Positions 42,554 through 50,940 of a DNA stretch of 64,000 nt are shown piece by piece. The position numbers and the translations under genes were made by a program. The stretch's first letter is position 1, and every line of letters starts with the position of its first letter. Source of the DNA: Rhizobiales bacterium 62-17 (GTDB lineage: Bacteria; Pseudomonadota; Alphaproteobacteria; Rhizobiales; Beijerinckiaceae); the NCBI GenBank assembly GCA_001898965.1, contig MKVW01000009.1, positions 1-64,000 of the forward strand, given 5' to 3'. The notes beneath the pieces are model-generated. The model saw only the letters and a list, made by a program, of their open reading frames with translations. It made no database searches and was not told the DNA's origin.

Positions 42554-42603
42554 TACGCCCCAAGGATTAACATGCTGACGTCTGGAGCGCAGGGGGCCGC
42601 GCC

Positions 42604-43086
42604 ATGGATCTCAGTTTCACGCTTTCCGTTTGGATCCACACCATCCTCAGTCTGGTGGCGATCGTCGCCGGCTTTCCCGTCGTCCGCGATCTCCTGCACT
42701 CACGCGCCGATGGCCCGTGGACGATGACCTTTCTCGTCACGGCGCTGGCGACGAACATCACCGGCTTCTTTCTGCCGGCCAGTCAGTTCCTGCCGTCACA
42801 CGCGGTCGGCATTCTCTCGACGATCCTGCTGATCGTCGCGATTCTCGCCCGCTATGCGTTCGACTTCACCGGCGTCTGGCGCTGGGTTTACGCGGTCGGC
42901 ATGACGCTCGGTCAATATTTCCTCTTGTTCGTGCTCGTCGCGCAATTGTTCTTGAAGGTGCATGCGCTGAAGGCTCTGGCGCCGACCCAATCGGAGCCGC
43001 CCTTCGCCATCGCCCAGATCGCGTTGCTGATCATCTTTATCGCTCTCTTGATCCAGGCCATTCGGCGCTTCCATCCGCAGCCGTAA
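42604..43086 (+). CDS. Small membrane protein of unknown function
   Basis: The 160-residue product has four membrane segments, for example FTLSVWIHTILSLVAIVAGF, FLVTALATNITGFFLP, AVGILSTILLIVAILARYAF and FAIAQIALLIIFIALLIQAI. The N-terminal WIHTILSLVAIVAGFPVVRD resembles small rhizobial membrane proteins of unknown role. It stands alone between the exporter and the KefB/C-type gene. A stem-loop at 43119-43137 follows. Confidence 0.7.
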   Translation: MDLSFTLSVWIHTILSLVAIVAGFPVVRDLLHSRADGPWTMTFLVTALATNITGFFLPASQFLPSHAVGILSTILLIVAILARYAFDFTGVWRWVYAVGMTLGQYFLLFVLVAQLFLKVHALKALAPTQSEPPFAIAQIALLIIFIALLIQAIRRFHPQP

Positions 43087-43118
43087 CGAAATCGCCCGTA
43101 ACCATAACGCGAGAAGAC

Positions 43119-43137
43119 GGCGCGAAAATCTCGCGCC
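43119..43137 (+). terminator. Stem-loop after the 160-aa membrane protein gene
   Basis: GGCGCGA and TCGCGCC form a perfect 7-base-pair stem with the loop AAATC, 32 bases past the stop codon. There is no T-tract after it, so its role is uncertain. Confidence 0.35.
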
Positions 43138-43181
43138 AGCACGCATTTCCGCGCAAAAAGGCCATTGCGTCGACTTGATTT

Positions 43182-43204
43182 ACCACCATATTGACTTTGG
43201 TGGT
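43182..43204. promoter_or_regulatory. Inverted repeat ACCACCA/TGGTGGT upstream of the antiporter gene
   Basis: ACCACCA at 43182-43188 is mirrored by TGGTGGT at 43198-43204 with nine bases between, which include TTGACT. It lies 57 bases upstream of the CTG start of the antiporter gene. It could be an operator over a promoter or a hairpin in the leader. Confidence 0.45.
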
Positions 43205-43260
43205 CGGCGCCGGCGTGGACCCCTCCCCAAATTCACATCCTGACCCCATGGAGGCTCTCC

Positions 43261-45138
43261 CTGACGCACGATACGCCGCTTATTGCCACGATCGTTGCCG
43301 GTTTAGGGCTTGCCTTCATCTTCGGCCTGCTCGCTCAGCGCTTCAAATTACCCCCGATTGCCGGCTATCTTTTGGCCGGCGTCGTGATTGGTCCCTTCAC
43401 TCCGGGCTATGTCGCCAATCAGCAATTGGCGACGGAGCTTGCCGAACTCGGCGTCATCCTGCTGATGTTCGGCGTCGGGTTGCATTTTTCCTTGAAAGAT
43501 TTGCTGGCGGTGCGCGCCATCGCTCTGCCGGGTGCCATCGGCCAGATTCTCGCCGCGACACTGATCGGCATGGGCCTGGCTTATGTTCTCGGCTGGTCGG
43601 CAGGCGCCGGCCTTGTGTTCGGTCTCGCGCTCTCGGTCGCCAGCACCGTAGTTCTACTTAAGGCTTTACAAGATCGTCGTTTGATCGAGACCGAGCGCGG
43701 CCGCATCGCTGTCGGCTGGCTCATCGTCGAGGACCTCGTCATGGTCCTCACTTTGGTGCTGTTGCCACCGCTTGCCGGTCTGCTGGGCGGCGAAGCGCCG
43801 GCGAGCATGAAGGACACGGGCCTCGCCGCGTGGCTCGGCGTCACCACGATCTGGGGCAAGCTCGGACTGACAGGCGTCAAGGTCGCGGCCTTCGTCGCGC
43901 TGATGCTGATCGTCGGGCGCAAGGTCATTCCGTGGATTCTGCATTACGTCGCCCACACCGGCTCGCGTGAGCTGTTCCGCCTGTCCGTGCTCGCCATCGC
44001 GCTCGGCGTCGCCTTCGGTTCGGCCGAACTCTTCGGCGTGTCCTTCGCGCTCGGTGCCTTCTTCGCCGGCATGGTGTTGGCGGAATCGCAGCTCAGCACC
44101 CAGGCGGCGCGCGAGACGCTGCCGCTGCGCGACGCCTTTGCCGTCCTGTTCTTCGTTTCAGTCGGCATGCTGTTCAATCCGCAGGTACTGCTCGATCAGC
44201 CGCTGGCGGTGATCGGCACGTTCCTCACCATCGTCATCGGCAAATCGGTCGCCGCCTATCTGATCGTGCGCGCCTTCGGCTATTCGAAGAACGTGGCGCT
44301 CACCATTTCGGCGAGCCTGGCGCAGATCGGCGAGTTCTCCTTCATCTTGATCGTGCTCGGCGCGCAGCTTGCCATCGTGCCCGGCATGGCGCGCGATCTC
44401 GTCGTCGCTGGCGCGCTGTTGTCGATCTTCGTCAACCCGCTCCTGTTCATGGGGCTCGATCGGGTGACTTCGAGCGAGGACAAGCCGGCCAAGCCTGCGA
44501 CATCGCCGGCGTCCGAGGAGCAACCATCAGCACCTGCGACCACAGCCGCACCCCAGGCAGTGGCCAAGGCCACCGCAAAGCCGGCACCCAAGCCGGAGCC
44601 GCCCGAGGAAAAGCCGACGCATTTGACGGCTCACGCCATTCTCGTCGGCCATGGCCGCGTCGGCCGCCGCATTGCCGCGGTGCTCTGCGACAAGAACGTG
44701 CCGTTCCTCGTCATCGAGGAAGAGCCGTCGCAAGTCACGGACCTATTGAAGACGGGCATCGAGACTTTCATCGGGCCGGCCGGCGAAAAGCCGCTGCTCG
44801 AGCGCATCAACCTGCCCGGCGCCCGCTGGCTGCTGTCCGCCATCCCCGATCCGTTCGAGGCCGGCCACCTGATCGAACAGGCGCGCACGGTCAATCCGTC
44901 GATCCGCATCATCGCCCGCGCCCATTCGCAAGAGGCGGTCGATTATCTGAAAGGCCTTGGCGCTCACAAGATCATCGTCGGCGAAGACGAAATCGCCAAC
45001 AGTATGATCACCGACGTTCTGACGCCGGCAACACCGGCGCCAGCGCCAGAACCGGCCACGCCCGAAGCTTCCGTATCGGAAGCGACCGAACCGGCTACGG
45101 ACGATCAAAAAACATCAGGCGGCCTTTCCGCCGCCTGA
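43261..45138 (+). CDS. Cation:proton antiporter with TrkA-N domain (KefB/C-like, CPA2)
   Basis: The frame runs 625 codons from a CTG at 43261, which has GGAGG six bases before it. Its N-terminal sequence xTHDTPLIATIVAGLGLAFI matches the usual start of the family. No in-frame ATG, GTG or TTG exists between the upstream stop and a TTG at codon 38, which would cut off the first helix. The CPA2 fold shows GYLLAGVVIGPFTPGYV and FGLALSVASTVVLLKALQD; the latter is one of the conserved transport-path segments. A soluble part follows with a Rossmann-type TrkA-N domain (HAILVGHGRVGRRIAAVLCD) after a proline/alanine-rich linker. The protein exports K+ or Na+ in exchange for protons. A terminator-like hairpin lies at its 3' end. 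Confidence 0.85.
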   Translation: MTHDTPLIATIVAGLGLAFIFGLLAQRFKLPPIAGYLLAGVVIGPFTPGYVANQQLATELAELGVILLMFGVGLHFSLKDLLAVRAIALPGAIGQILAATLIGMGLAYVLGWSAGAGLVFGLALSVASTVVLLKALQDRRLIETERGRIAVGWLIVEDLVMVLTLVLLPPLAGLLGGEAPASMKDTGLAAWLGVTTIWGKLGLTGVKVAAFVALMLIVGRKVIPWILHYVAHTGSRELFRLSVLAIALGVAFGSAELFGVSFALGAFFAGMVLAESQLSTQAARETLPLRDAFAVLFFVSVGMLFNPQVLLDQPLAVIGTFLTIVIGKSVAAYLIVRAFGYSKNVALTISASLAQIGEFSFILIVLGAQLAIVPGMARDLVVAGALLSIFVNPLLFMGLDRVTSSEDKPAKPATSPASEEQPSAPATTAAPQAVAKATAKPAPKPEPPEEKPTHLTAHAILVGHGRVGRRIAAVLCDKNVPFLVIEEEPSQVTDLLKTGIETFIGPAGEKPLLERINLPGARWLLSAIPDPFEAGHLIEQARTVNPSIRIIARAHSQEAVDYLKGLGAHKIIVGEDEIANSMITDVLTPATPAPAPEPATPEASVSEATEPATDDQKTSGGLSAA

Positions 45139-45139
45139 T
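45105..45139 (-). terminator. Terminator of the FAD monooxygenase operon, inside the antiporter 3' end
   Basis: ATCAGGCGGC and GCCGCCTGAT (45114-45123 and 45130-45139) form a perfect 10-base-pair stem with the loop CTTTCC. On the minus strand it is followed by TGTTTTTTGATC. It lies 24 bases after the monooxygenase stop and overlaps the last codons of the convergent antiporter gene. Confidence 0.8.
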
Positions 45140-45162
45140 CAAGCCGCTCGTGGAAAAAACCG

Positions 45163-46359
45163 TTAGACCGGCACGGTCAGCGCGTCATATTCGAACAGCC
45201 AACGGTAGCGCTGATCGATCTTCTCGCCCGTCCATTCGCGATCGACATAGGCGGCCGCGCCTTCCGCATTGCCCAATTCCGGATTGTGAAAGCGCTGCGC
45301 TGCCTCGGTCGAGCGATGCACGATCGTCGAGGTACGGGTGACGCGGGCTTTCTCGAACCGCTTCAGCGCTGCGACGGGATCGGCATCAGCTTCGATGCAG
45401 CGCGCCAGCACCATGCCGTCCTCGATCGCCATATTGGCGCCCTGCGCCAGCATCGGCAGGGTCGGATGGCAGGCATCGCCGAGCAACGCCACGCGATCGA
45501 CAGCCCATTGCTGCAAAGGCTCGCGGCCGAGCAACGCCCATTTGTAGGGTACCTCCAGATTGCGCACCATGGCCTGAATGTCATCGTGCCAGCCAACGAA
45601 GTCGGCGGCGCATTCCTCGATCGTGCCGCGCTCGGTCCAGGAATCGACGGCCCAGTTGTCGCGCTCGATCGCCGCCACGAAATTGAGGATCGTGCCGCCG
45701 CGCACCGGATAGGTGATGACATGGCCGCCCGGCCCCACCCAATTGCTGCCGACGAGCCGGCGCATATGCACGGGCAACCGCTCCATCGGCACCAGACCGC
45801 GCCAGGCGGCCACGCCCATGAATTGTGCCGGCAGATCGCCGAACAGAAGCTGGCGCACGCGCGAATGCACGCCATCGGCGCCGATCAGCACATCCGCCTG
45901 GGCCACAGCGCCGTTCTCGAAGCTGATGCGCACGCCTGATCCATCTTGCGTCAGATCCGTGAGCTTGTGACCGAGCTTGATGGCGCCAGGTTGCGCAGCA
46001 GCCACCGCATTGATCAGCAGCGTGTGCAGGTCGCCGCGATGGACCATCCAATAGGGCGCGCCGAATTCCTTGACCGAGGCATCGCCGAGATCGAACAGCT
46101 TCCAGGTCTGGCCGGTGCTGTAGAGGCGCACCTCCTTGCCATCGGGCACGCAGGCGATCTTCTCGGCCGCCTCGCGCAGACCAAGCGCGATGAGAATGCG
46201 CGTGCCATTGGCGCTGATCTGCAAGCCGGCACCCAGTTCGCGCAGTTCCGGCGCCTGTTCATAGACCGTGACGTCATAGCCCTTGCGGATGAGCGCCAGC
46301 GCCGCGACCAGGCCGCCAATGCCAGCGCCAGCCACCGCGATCTTCAATTTCTTCGTCAT
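45163..46359 (-). CDS. FAD-dependent monooxygenase (salicylate hydroxylase-like)
   Basis: ATG 46359 has GGATGG seven bases upstream; an ATG two codons earlier is possible. The 398-residue product shows the FAD-binding GxGxxG in KIAVAGAGIGGLVAALALIR, the DG segment VLIGADGVHSRVRQLLFGDL, and the GD motif VALLGDACHPTLPMLAQGAN, as in class A aromatic hydroxylases (salicylate and 3-hydroxybenzoate hydroxylases). It sits with an alpha/beta hydrolase and a VOC-family gene in one minus-strand run, a set often seen in degradation of aromatics. The substrate is not determinable. Confidence 0.9.
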   Translation of the reverse strand: MTKKLKIAVAGAGIGGLVAALALIRKGYDVTVYEQAPELRELGAGLQISANGTRILIALGLREAAEKIACVPDGKEVRLYSTGQTWKLFDLGDASVKEFGAPYWMVHRGDLHTLLINAVAAAQPGAIKLGHKLTDLTQDGSGVRISFENGAVAQADVLIGADGVHSRVRQLLFGDLPAQFMGVAAWRGLVPMERLPVHMRRLVGSNWVGPGGHVITYPVRGGTILNFVAAIERDNWAVDSWTERGTIEECAADFVGWHDDIQAMVRNLEVPYKWALLGREPLQQWAVDRVALLGDACHPTLPMLAQGANMAIEDGMVLARCIEADADPVAALKRFEKARVTRTSTIVHRSTEAAQRFHNPELGNAEGAAAYVDREWTGEKIDQRYRWLFEYDALTVPV

Positions 46360-46390
46360 ATTCATTCCATCCAAAAGTTCAGGCGGCAAT

Positions 46391-47521
46391 TCAGCCCGCG
46401 GGCCGCCGATCGAGCAAGTTCTTGCGCAAGCTCCAATCGATCACCGTCTCGATACACTGGGCGAGCAGTTCAGGCTGGCCGAGATAATAATGGGTTGCGT
46501 GGCGGATCTGGACGAATTCCTTGTCCTTGGTCGCCAGCGCATCGCGGATCGCCGGATTGTGCGTGGCGGGCACCGCATCGTCCGCGTTGTTCTCGATTTG
46601 CAGCACCGGTACGCCGGTGATCTTGGCCGCGTTCATCGGACCTTTGGCATTCGACAGATCATAGGACCACTGCGACAGCCACGAGCGCAATGTCGAGAAC
46701 CGCGCCAACCCAGCCGGCCCCGCGTTGACGATGCGCGGATCGCCCAGATAGGTCCAGTTCGGCTTGCGATCGTTGGGATCGACGGCAGGATCGATCCAAC
46801 GCACGTCGCACATGGTGCGATGGACGACGAAGCCACGCTCCATCTCGCCATCGTCCTTGCGCTTTAAAAAGTCGAGCGTGTCGCGCACCCAATCGGTGAT
46901 CTTGCGATTGCGCGCCACCTGCGCGGCACGGAAGCGGGCGATATAGTCGGCCGTAAACGGCGGCTTATGCAACGCGTTCGGCGCATAGATGTCGAATTCG
47001 GGATCGCGGACGTCCGGCCGCAATTCATCGGTCAAGGACGGATCGAGCCATTCGGTCAAAGTCTCGGCGCGGCTCAGATGCGCGGCGATGAAGATGATGC
47101 CATCGGCCTGCGGCAGATTGGCCGTCGTCAGATCATAAGCATCGCCGGCCGGCGTGTGCGTGATGGAAGGTTTCTCCGCCTGCGCCTGATAGAACAACGA
47201 CAGCGAACCGCCGCCCGACCAGCCAACGAGGATCACCTTGCGATAACCGAGAACCTCGCGCGCATGGCGAATATATTGACCAAGATCGAAAGCCACCTTT
47301 TCCATGATCAAGGCGCTGTCATTCTTGGCATAGCGGCTGCCGCAGCACATCACGTGCAGGCCCGCATCGGCCAAGGATGTCGGCATCGGCAGCAATTGCA
47401 GGGTCGAGGTCGGATGCATGAACAGATAGACCGTGTCCGACGGCCGATCGCGCGGCAGAAGCCGCTGCCCCTCCAGAACGGTGCGCCCCTGGCTGCCGAC
47501 GAACCCGTAGGTCTCGGTCAT
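46391..47521 (-). CDS. Alpha/beta hydrolase
   Basis: ATG 47521 (376 aa, MTETYGFVGSQGRTVLEGQR) has AGGTGA just upstream. A longer TTG start at 47593 with GGAGA is the alternative. The nucleophile motif is GWSGGG in KVILVGWSGGGSLSLFYQAQ. The last third contains VPVLQIENNADDAVPATHNP (an acid residue region) and ATHYYLGQPELLAQC (catalytic His). It is a large member with an inserted cap between the nucleophile and the acid. It ends 31 bases before the monooxygenase gene and should belong to the same operon, possibly hydrolysing a ring-cleavage or ester intermediate (inference). Confidence 0.83.
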   Translation of the reverse strand: MTETYGFVGSQGRTVLEGQRLLPRDRPSDTVYLFMHPTSTLQLLPMPTSLADAGLHVMCCGSRYAKNDSALIMEKVAFDLGQYIRHAREVLGYRKVILVGWSGGGSLSLFYQAQAEKPSITHTPAGDAYDLTTANLPQADGIIFIAAHLSRAETLTEWLDPSLTDELRPDVRDPEFDIYAPNALHKPPFTADYIARFRAAQVARNRKITDWVRDTLDFLKRKDDGEMERGFVVHRTMCDVRWIDPAVDPNDRKPNWTYLGDPRIVNAGPAGLARFSTLRSWLSQWSYDLSNAKGPMNAAKITGVPVLQIENNADDAVPATHNPAIRDALATKDKEFVQIRHATHYYLGQPELLAQCIETVIDWSLRKNLLDRRPAG

Positions 47522-47660
47522 TTTCACCTGTTCGGCGAAGGATAGAACGATCGGAACGCGATCCCATACGCAACGCGACTGGGCTTCGGACAAGGTAGTT
47601 CTCCGTCATCAAAAAGGCGCGCCGCAGCGCGCCAGATCAAGTGCTATGGGGATCGAAAGA

Positions 47661-48170
47661 CTAGTGAGCGGCCTCTTTCTTGAACGCCGTCCATTTCGCC
47701 AATTCTTCATGCGCTTCGGCAGCGGCTTTTTCCAGAAAGCCCGGCTCTTCCGTGCGCGTGGTGATTTCCAGGCGCAGGCCGTTTGGATCGAAGAAATAGA
47801 TCGACTGGATGAATTCGTGATCGACGAGGCCCAGCACTTCGACGCCCGCCGCTTCCAGACGCTTCTTATATTTCAACACATCATCGGCATTGGCGACCTG
47901 CATGGCCAGATGCTGCACCCATTTCGGCGTATTGGGCGACGGTGCCGGCATTTCGTTTTTGCCGAGATCGAAGAAAGCGATGTAGGAGCCATCGGCCAGC
48001 TCGAAGAAGATGTGCGCGTAAGGGCCTTTTTCGCCGGAGCTCGGCACCGCATCCACCTGCATGCAATGCACCAGCGGCAGCTCCAGCACGTCTTCATAGA
48101 AATGGCGCGTTTCCTCCGCATCGCGGCAGGGAAAGGCGAAATGATAATATTGCTGGATCGAACGAGTCAT
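47661..48170 (-). CDS. VOC-family (glyoxalase/extradiol dioxygenase fold) protein
   Basis: ATG 48170, preceded by GAGGA, gives 169 residues. Typical elements are YYHFAFPCRDAEETRHFYED near the start (metal His), GPYAHIFFELADGSYIAFFD and a C-terminal DPNGLRLEI with the metal Glu. VOC proteins catalyse isomerisation, epimerisation or oxygenolytic ring cleavage with a metal centre. The metal ligands are present, so it is enzymatically plausible. With the monooxygenase and the hydrolase downstream it fits an aromatic degradation gene set. Confidence 0.87.
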   Translation of the reverse strand: MTRSIQQYYHFAFPCRDAEETRHFYEDVLELPLVHCMQVDAVPSSGEKGPYAHIFFELADGSYIAFFDLGKNEMPAPSPNTPKWVQHLAMQVANADDVLKYKKRLEAAGVEVLGLVDHEFIQSIYFFDPNGLRLEITTRTEEPGFLEKAAAEAHEELAKWTAFKKEAAH

Positions 48171-48365
48171 CGGAGTCCTCACCATACGTGCTGCAAGAGC
48201 TTGGGCGGCTCAATGAGCTTGCCACAATGGCGGACAAGTCGCGTCTGTTCCTCGCCCGTCTCTCTTTATCGGTCGACGTGTTGGCAGATTGCCGCCTCGA
48301 TTGCAATGCAAGATAAGCCTGCACCGCAAGCTTTTTTAAGGGCACTTGCCCAACTATCGGACAAG

Positions 48366-49955
48366 CTATGGCGCGCGTGGCATCTTGGCCGGCACAGCAC
48401 AAACCGACCGGCCCGACAGCAGGCGATCGACCGGCGCCCAATCGTCGGTGAGCACGACGGTGCAGAGGCCGCGCGTCTGCACCAGTTCGTCGACGCTGAA
48501 ACGGCGCCAGACGACCTGTTCCGTATGGGTGGTTTCACCGGCATTCCAGCGGGTGACGTCGACCGTCATCTGCTGCGGCCGCAGCGCCTGCGCCACGTCC
48601 GACCAGGCGGCGATCACCGCGTTGGTCATGCCCGCGCCATCGGCATCGGTGATCCAGACATCGACGACGGGAAAGGTCTGCCGCAACGTCGCCGCGACGC
48701 TCGCCGCCAGATGCAGGCTGGCGTAGCGATCGATGACATTGGACAGAAAGACGCCAGGCTTCGTCAGATGTCGCTCTACCTCCGCATTGAACTCGCGGCT
48801 GACCAGATGCGCCGGCACGCTGTGGCTGCGATAGGCATCCATCAACACCACATCGAACAACGGCTCGTGCTTGAGACTGCGCAGCACGGCGCGGCCATCG
48901 CCGATGATGGTGCGGATGTTCGGGCTGTCGGCCCACATCATGTCGGCCGCCTCGGCCGCGACGCGACGATCGAGTTCGGCGACAGTGGAGCGAACCGGCG
49001 GCTGCATCTGCGCCCAGGCACGCGGCAAAGTGGCACCGCCTCCGCCGATCACCAACGCGCGCGGCGTCGCCGAACCGACGAAGGCCACTTGCGCCAGTTT
49101 GTCGACCAGCGCCGCATAGGGCAGATGCAGCCGCTCGGGATGTTCACGATCGGACAGACTGTGCAGACCTTCATCGAGCGCCATCACCCGTAATAGATCG
49201 CCATTCTGTGCCGTCTTGTCGCTGATCTGGATGCAGGTGTAACGCGTCTCCGTCCAGCACGCCTTGCCGACATTTGGGCGGAAGGACAGCAGTACCGCGA
49301 TCACGACAGGCAGAAGCGCCAACAGCCGCAGCGATGGCCGCACCCCATGCCACGGCAGGATCACCAGGCCGAGAACGATCCACAGCCAGGCGATGCCCCG
49401 CGCCAACCCAACGGCGCCCACCGTCTCCAACAGAACGAAGCCCGACAGCGCCGATCCAGCCACGCTGCCGATGGCGGATGCAGCCAATAAAACGGCCAGA
49501 CGTCCCGGCCGCACACCATCGGCGATCTTCACGCACAGCCGCAGCGCCACGGGCAGGGAAAGACCGGCGGCAACGCAACTTGGAAAGACCAAAGCCGATA
49601 GGCCTAAAACCGCCAGACGGCCCGGCTCCTGATCGCCCGACAAAACCTCGGTCACCGGCGCCACCAACAGCGGCACGGCCGCGGCCGCGACGCCGGCGAA
49701 GAACCAGGCCAGCGCCAGGCTCACGCGCAGGCGATGCACGCTGGCCTGCGCGCCGCCCACCAGGCCGCCCAGCATGTGCCCCAGCGCCAAGCCCAGCAGC
49801 ACGCTGACGATCGCCGCCGACCATGGCGCCAGCGCCTGCCCGACGTAGGGCGCGCCGAGACGGACGATGGCGATCTCCAGCGCCAGCGCCGCCGCCGCCG
49901 AGCAGAAGGTCACGGCCGGCAGAACGATGAGCGAAGGATGCAGACGCGCGCTCAT
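48366..49955 (-). CDS. Membrane-anchored spermidine synthase-like protein
   Basis: ATG 49955 gives 529 residues. The first half has about seven to nine membrane segments beginning LIVLPAVTFCSAAAALALEI. The second half is a Rossmann methyltransferase/aminopropyltransferase-like domain with RALVIGGGGATLPRAWAQMQ, VAELDRRVAAEAADMMWADS, and IIGDGRAVLRSLKHEPLFDV followed by VLMDAYRSHSVP. The D-x-Y catalytic region of spermidine synthase is only partly kept. Such fused membrane-SpeE-like proteins are widespread but poorly studied; they need not make spermidine. Its start overlaps the stop of the 205-aa membrane gene by four bases. Confidence 0.8.
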   Translation of the reverse strand: MSARLHPSLIVLPAVTFCSAAAALALEIAIVRLGAPYVGQALAPWSAAIVSVLLGLALGHMLGGLVGGAQASVHRLRVSLALAWFFAGVAAAAVPLLVAPVTEVLSGDQEPGRLAVLGLSALVFPSCVAAGLSLPVALRLCVKIADGVRPGRLAVLLAASAIGSVAGSALSGFVLLETVGAVGLARGIAWLWIVLGLVILPWHGVRPSLRLLALLPVVIAVLLSFRPNVGKACWTETRYTCIQISDKTAQNGDLLRVMALDEGLHSLSDREHPERLHLPYAALVDKLAQVAFVGSATPRALVIGGGGATLPRAWAQMQPPVRSTVAELDRRVAAEAADMMWADSPNIRTIIGDGRAVLRSLKHEPLFDVVLMDAYRSHSVPAHLVSREFNAEVERHLTKPGVFLSNVIDRYASLHLAASVAATLRQTFPVVDVWITDADGAGMTNAVIAAWSDVAQALRPQQMTVDVTRWNAGETTHTEQVVWRRFSVDELVQTRGLCTVVLTDDWAPVDRLLSGRSVCAVPAKMPRAP

Positions 49956-50569
49956 GCCGTTCCCTCGTGACCCCGCAGGCGCCAGGCCATGCCGAACAGC
50001 AGAATGGCCGTGACACCGGCCAAAGCCGCGATCGGCAACACCGCGCCGCGCGTACCCCATACATCGAGCAACAGCCACAACATGGTGAGTGCGCCAAGCA
50101 CGCTGCCGGCCGCGCCCATGGCATTGACGAGGCCGATGGCGACCCCGCTACCCTTGGTCAAACGCACCATCGCGGTCAGCAGCAGAGGCGCGGCGAGGCC
50201 AAAACAGAAGCCAACCGGCAACGGCGGCAGACCGGCGAAGAGAACGACGCGCCAAACTTCGAGCGGCGCCGGATCGAGCACCATCCGGTCCCATGTATCG
50301 AGAAGGGATGGCACGATCGCCGCCAGTACGGCGCCTGCGACGGCGGCGACGGCCGCTCGGCACAACACGCGCGCGATCGAAACGCCCTCGGCCATGCGGC
50401 CGCCGACAAACGTGCCCAGCGCCCAGGCGACGAGAAACGCAGCGATGATCGCCGTCCACGTATCGGTCGACATGCCGGCATGGGGCGCGATCAGCCGCGC
50501 CATCGCCAATTCAAAGGCCAACGTGCAAAAGGCCAGCAAAGCCTCAGCCGCCAGAATGCCGATCACCAT
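49952..50569 (-). CDS. Polytopic membrane protein, partner of the spermidine synthase-like gene
   Basis: ATG 50569 gives 205 residues with six or seven membrane segments (MVIGILAAEALLAFCTLAFE onwards). It includes the same FELAMARLIAPHAG pattern that opens the membrane half of SpeE-like fusion proteins, and CFGLAAPLLLTAMVRL. It has no Rossmann domain. It seems to be a paralogue of, or a split-off half for, the membrane domain of the next gene, with which it overlaps by four bases (ATGA). A role together with the 529-aa protein in membrane export or modification is inferred. Confidence 0.7.
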   Translation of the reverse strand: MVIGILAAEALLAFCTLAFELAMARLIAPHAGMSTDTWTAIIAAFLVAWALGTFVGGRMAEGVSIARVLCRAAVAAVAGAVLAAIVPSLLDTWDRMVLDPAPLEVWRVVLFAGLPPLPVGFCFGLAAPLLLTAMVRLTKGSGVAIGLVNAMGAAGSVLGALTMLWLLLDVWGTRGAVLPIAALAGVTAILLFGMAWRLRGHEGTA

Positions 50570-50687
50570 GCGGCCAACCGATGCTGCGACGCAACAAAAC
50601 GAGTTGTAGGAAAAGGTCGTTGGATCATGCTGGCATGGGCTAGCAGTTTTTGCGCAAACGGCCAGCCACTTTTGCCAGAGTTGCTGC

Positions 50688-50721
50688 AAAAACAAACCCC
50701 GCGGCGGCGAGCGGCGGGGTT
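50688..50721 (-). terminator. Intrinsic terminator on the minus strand
   Basis: AACCCCGC and GCGGGGTT pair over eight bases around an 11-base GC-rich loop. On the minus strand the stem is followed by TGTTTTTGC. It may end the transcript of the 140-aa secreted protein gene or of the RNA unit just upstream. It also sits before the SpeE-like operon. Confidence 0.65.
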
Positions 50722-50790
50722 CAGTGTTGCGCCAGGAAGCCCTTATCGGCAACGGGACGGTCATTCGCACGGCAGCGGACCAGCGACGAC
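50688..50790 (-). ncRNA. Candidate small RNA or leader upstream of the SpeE-like operon
   Basis: On the minus strand a promoter-like TTGACG (50825-50820) and TCTATT (50802-50797), 17 bases apart, precede about 100 non-coding bases that end in the intrinsic terminator at 50688-50721. The RNA would start near 50790. It includes GGTC/GACC and CCC/GGG pairs that could fold, but no known RNA family was recognised. A stand-alone small RNA or an attenuated leader for the membrane genes below are both possible. Promoter and 5' end are by eye. Confidence 0.4.
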
Positions 50791-50940
50791 ACGATCAATA
50801 GAACCGACTCCCGATTCCGCGTCAAATTAAAAAGGGCGGACTCAAGGCGATCTCATCGCAAGTCATTGATCGCGACACCGGCAATTGAGTCTTTCCCCAT
50901 TTTTTGGTTACTCGAACCCAAGAATCCAAGTGGTATCCGA

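Larger units (their letters stand above)
50570..50940. other. 371-base intergenic region with a promoter and terminator on the minus strand
   Basis: Between the membrane protein gene and the next minus-strand gene, this gap holds a terminator-like hairpin at 50688-50721 and, farther upstream on the minus strand, a TTGACG/TCTATT promoter at 50797-50825. The stretch between them is the candidate small RNA described separately. I found no credible coding gene here. Confidence 0.6.
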
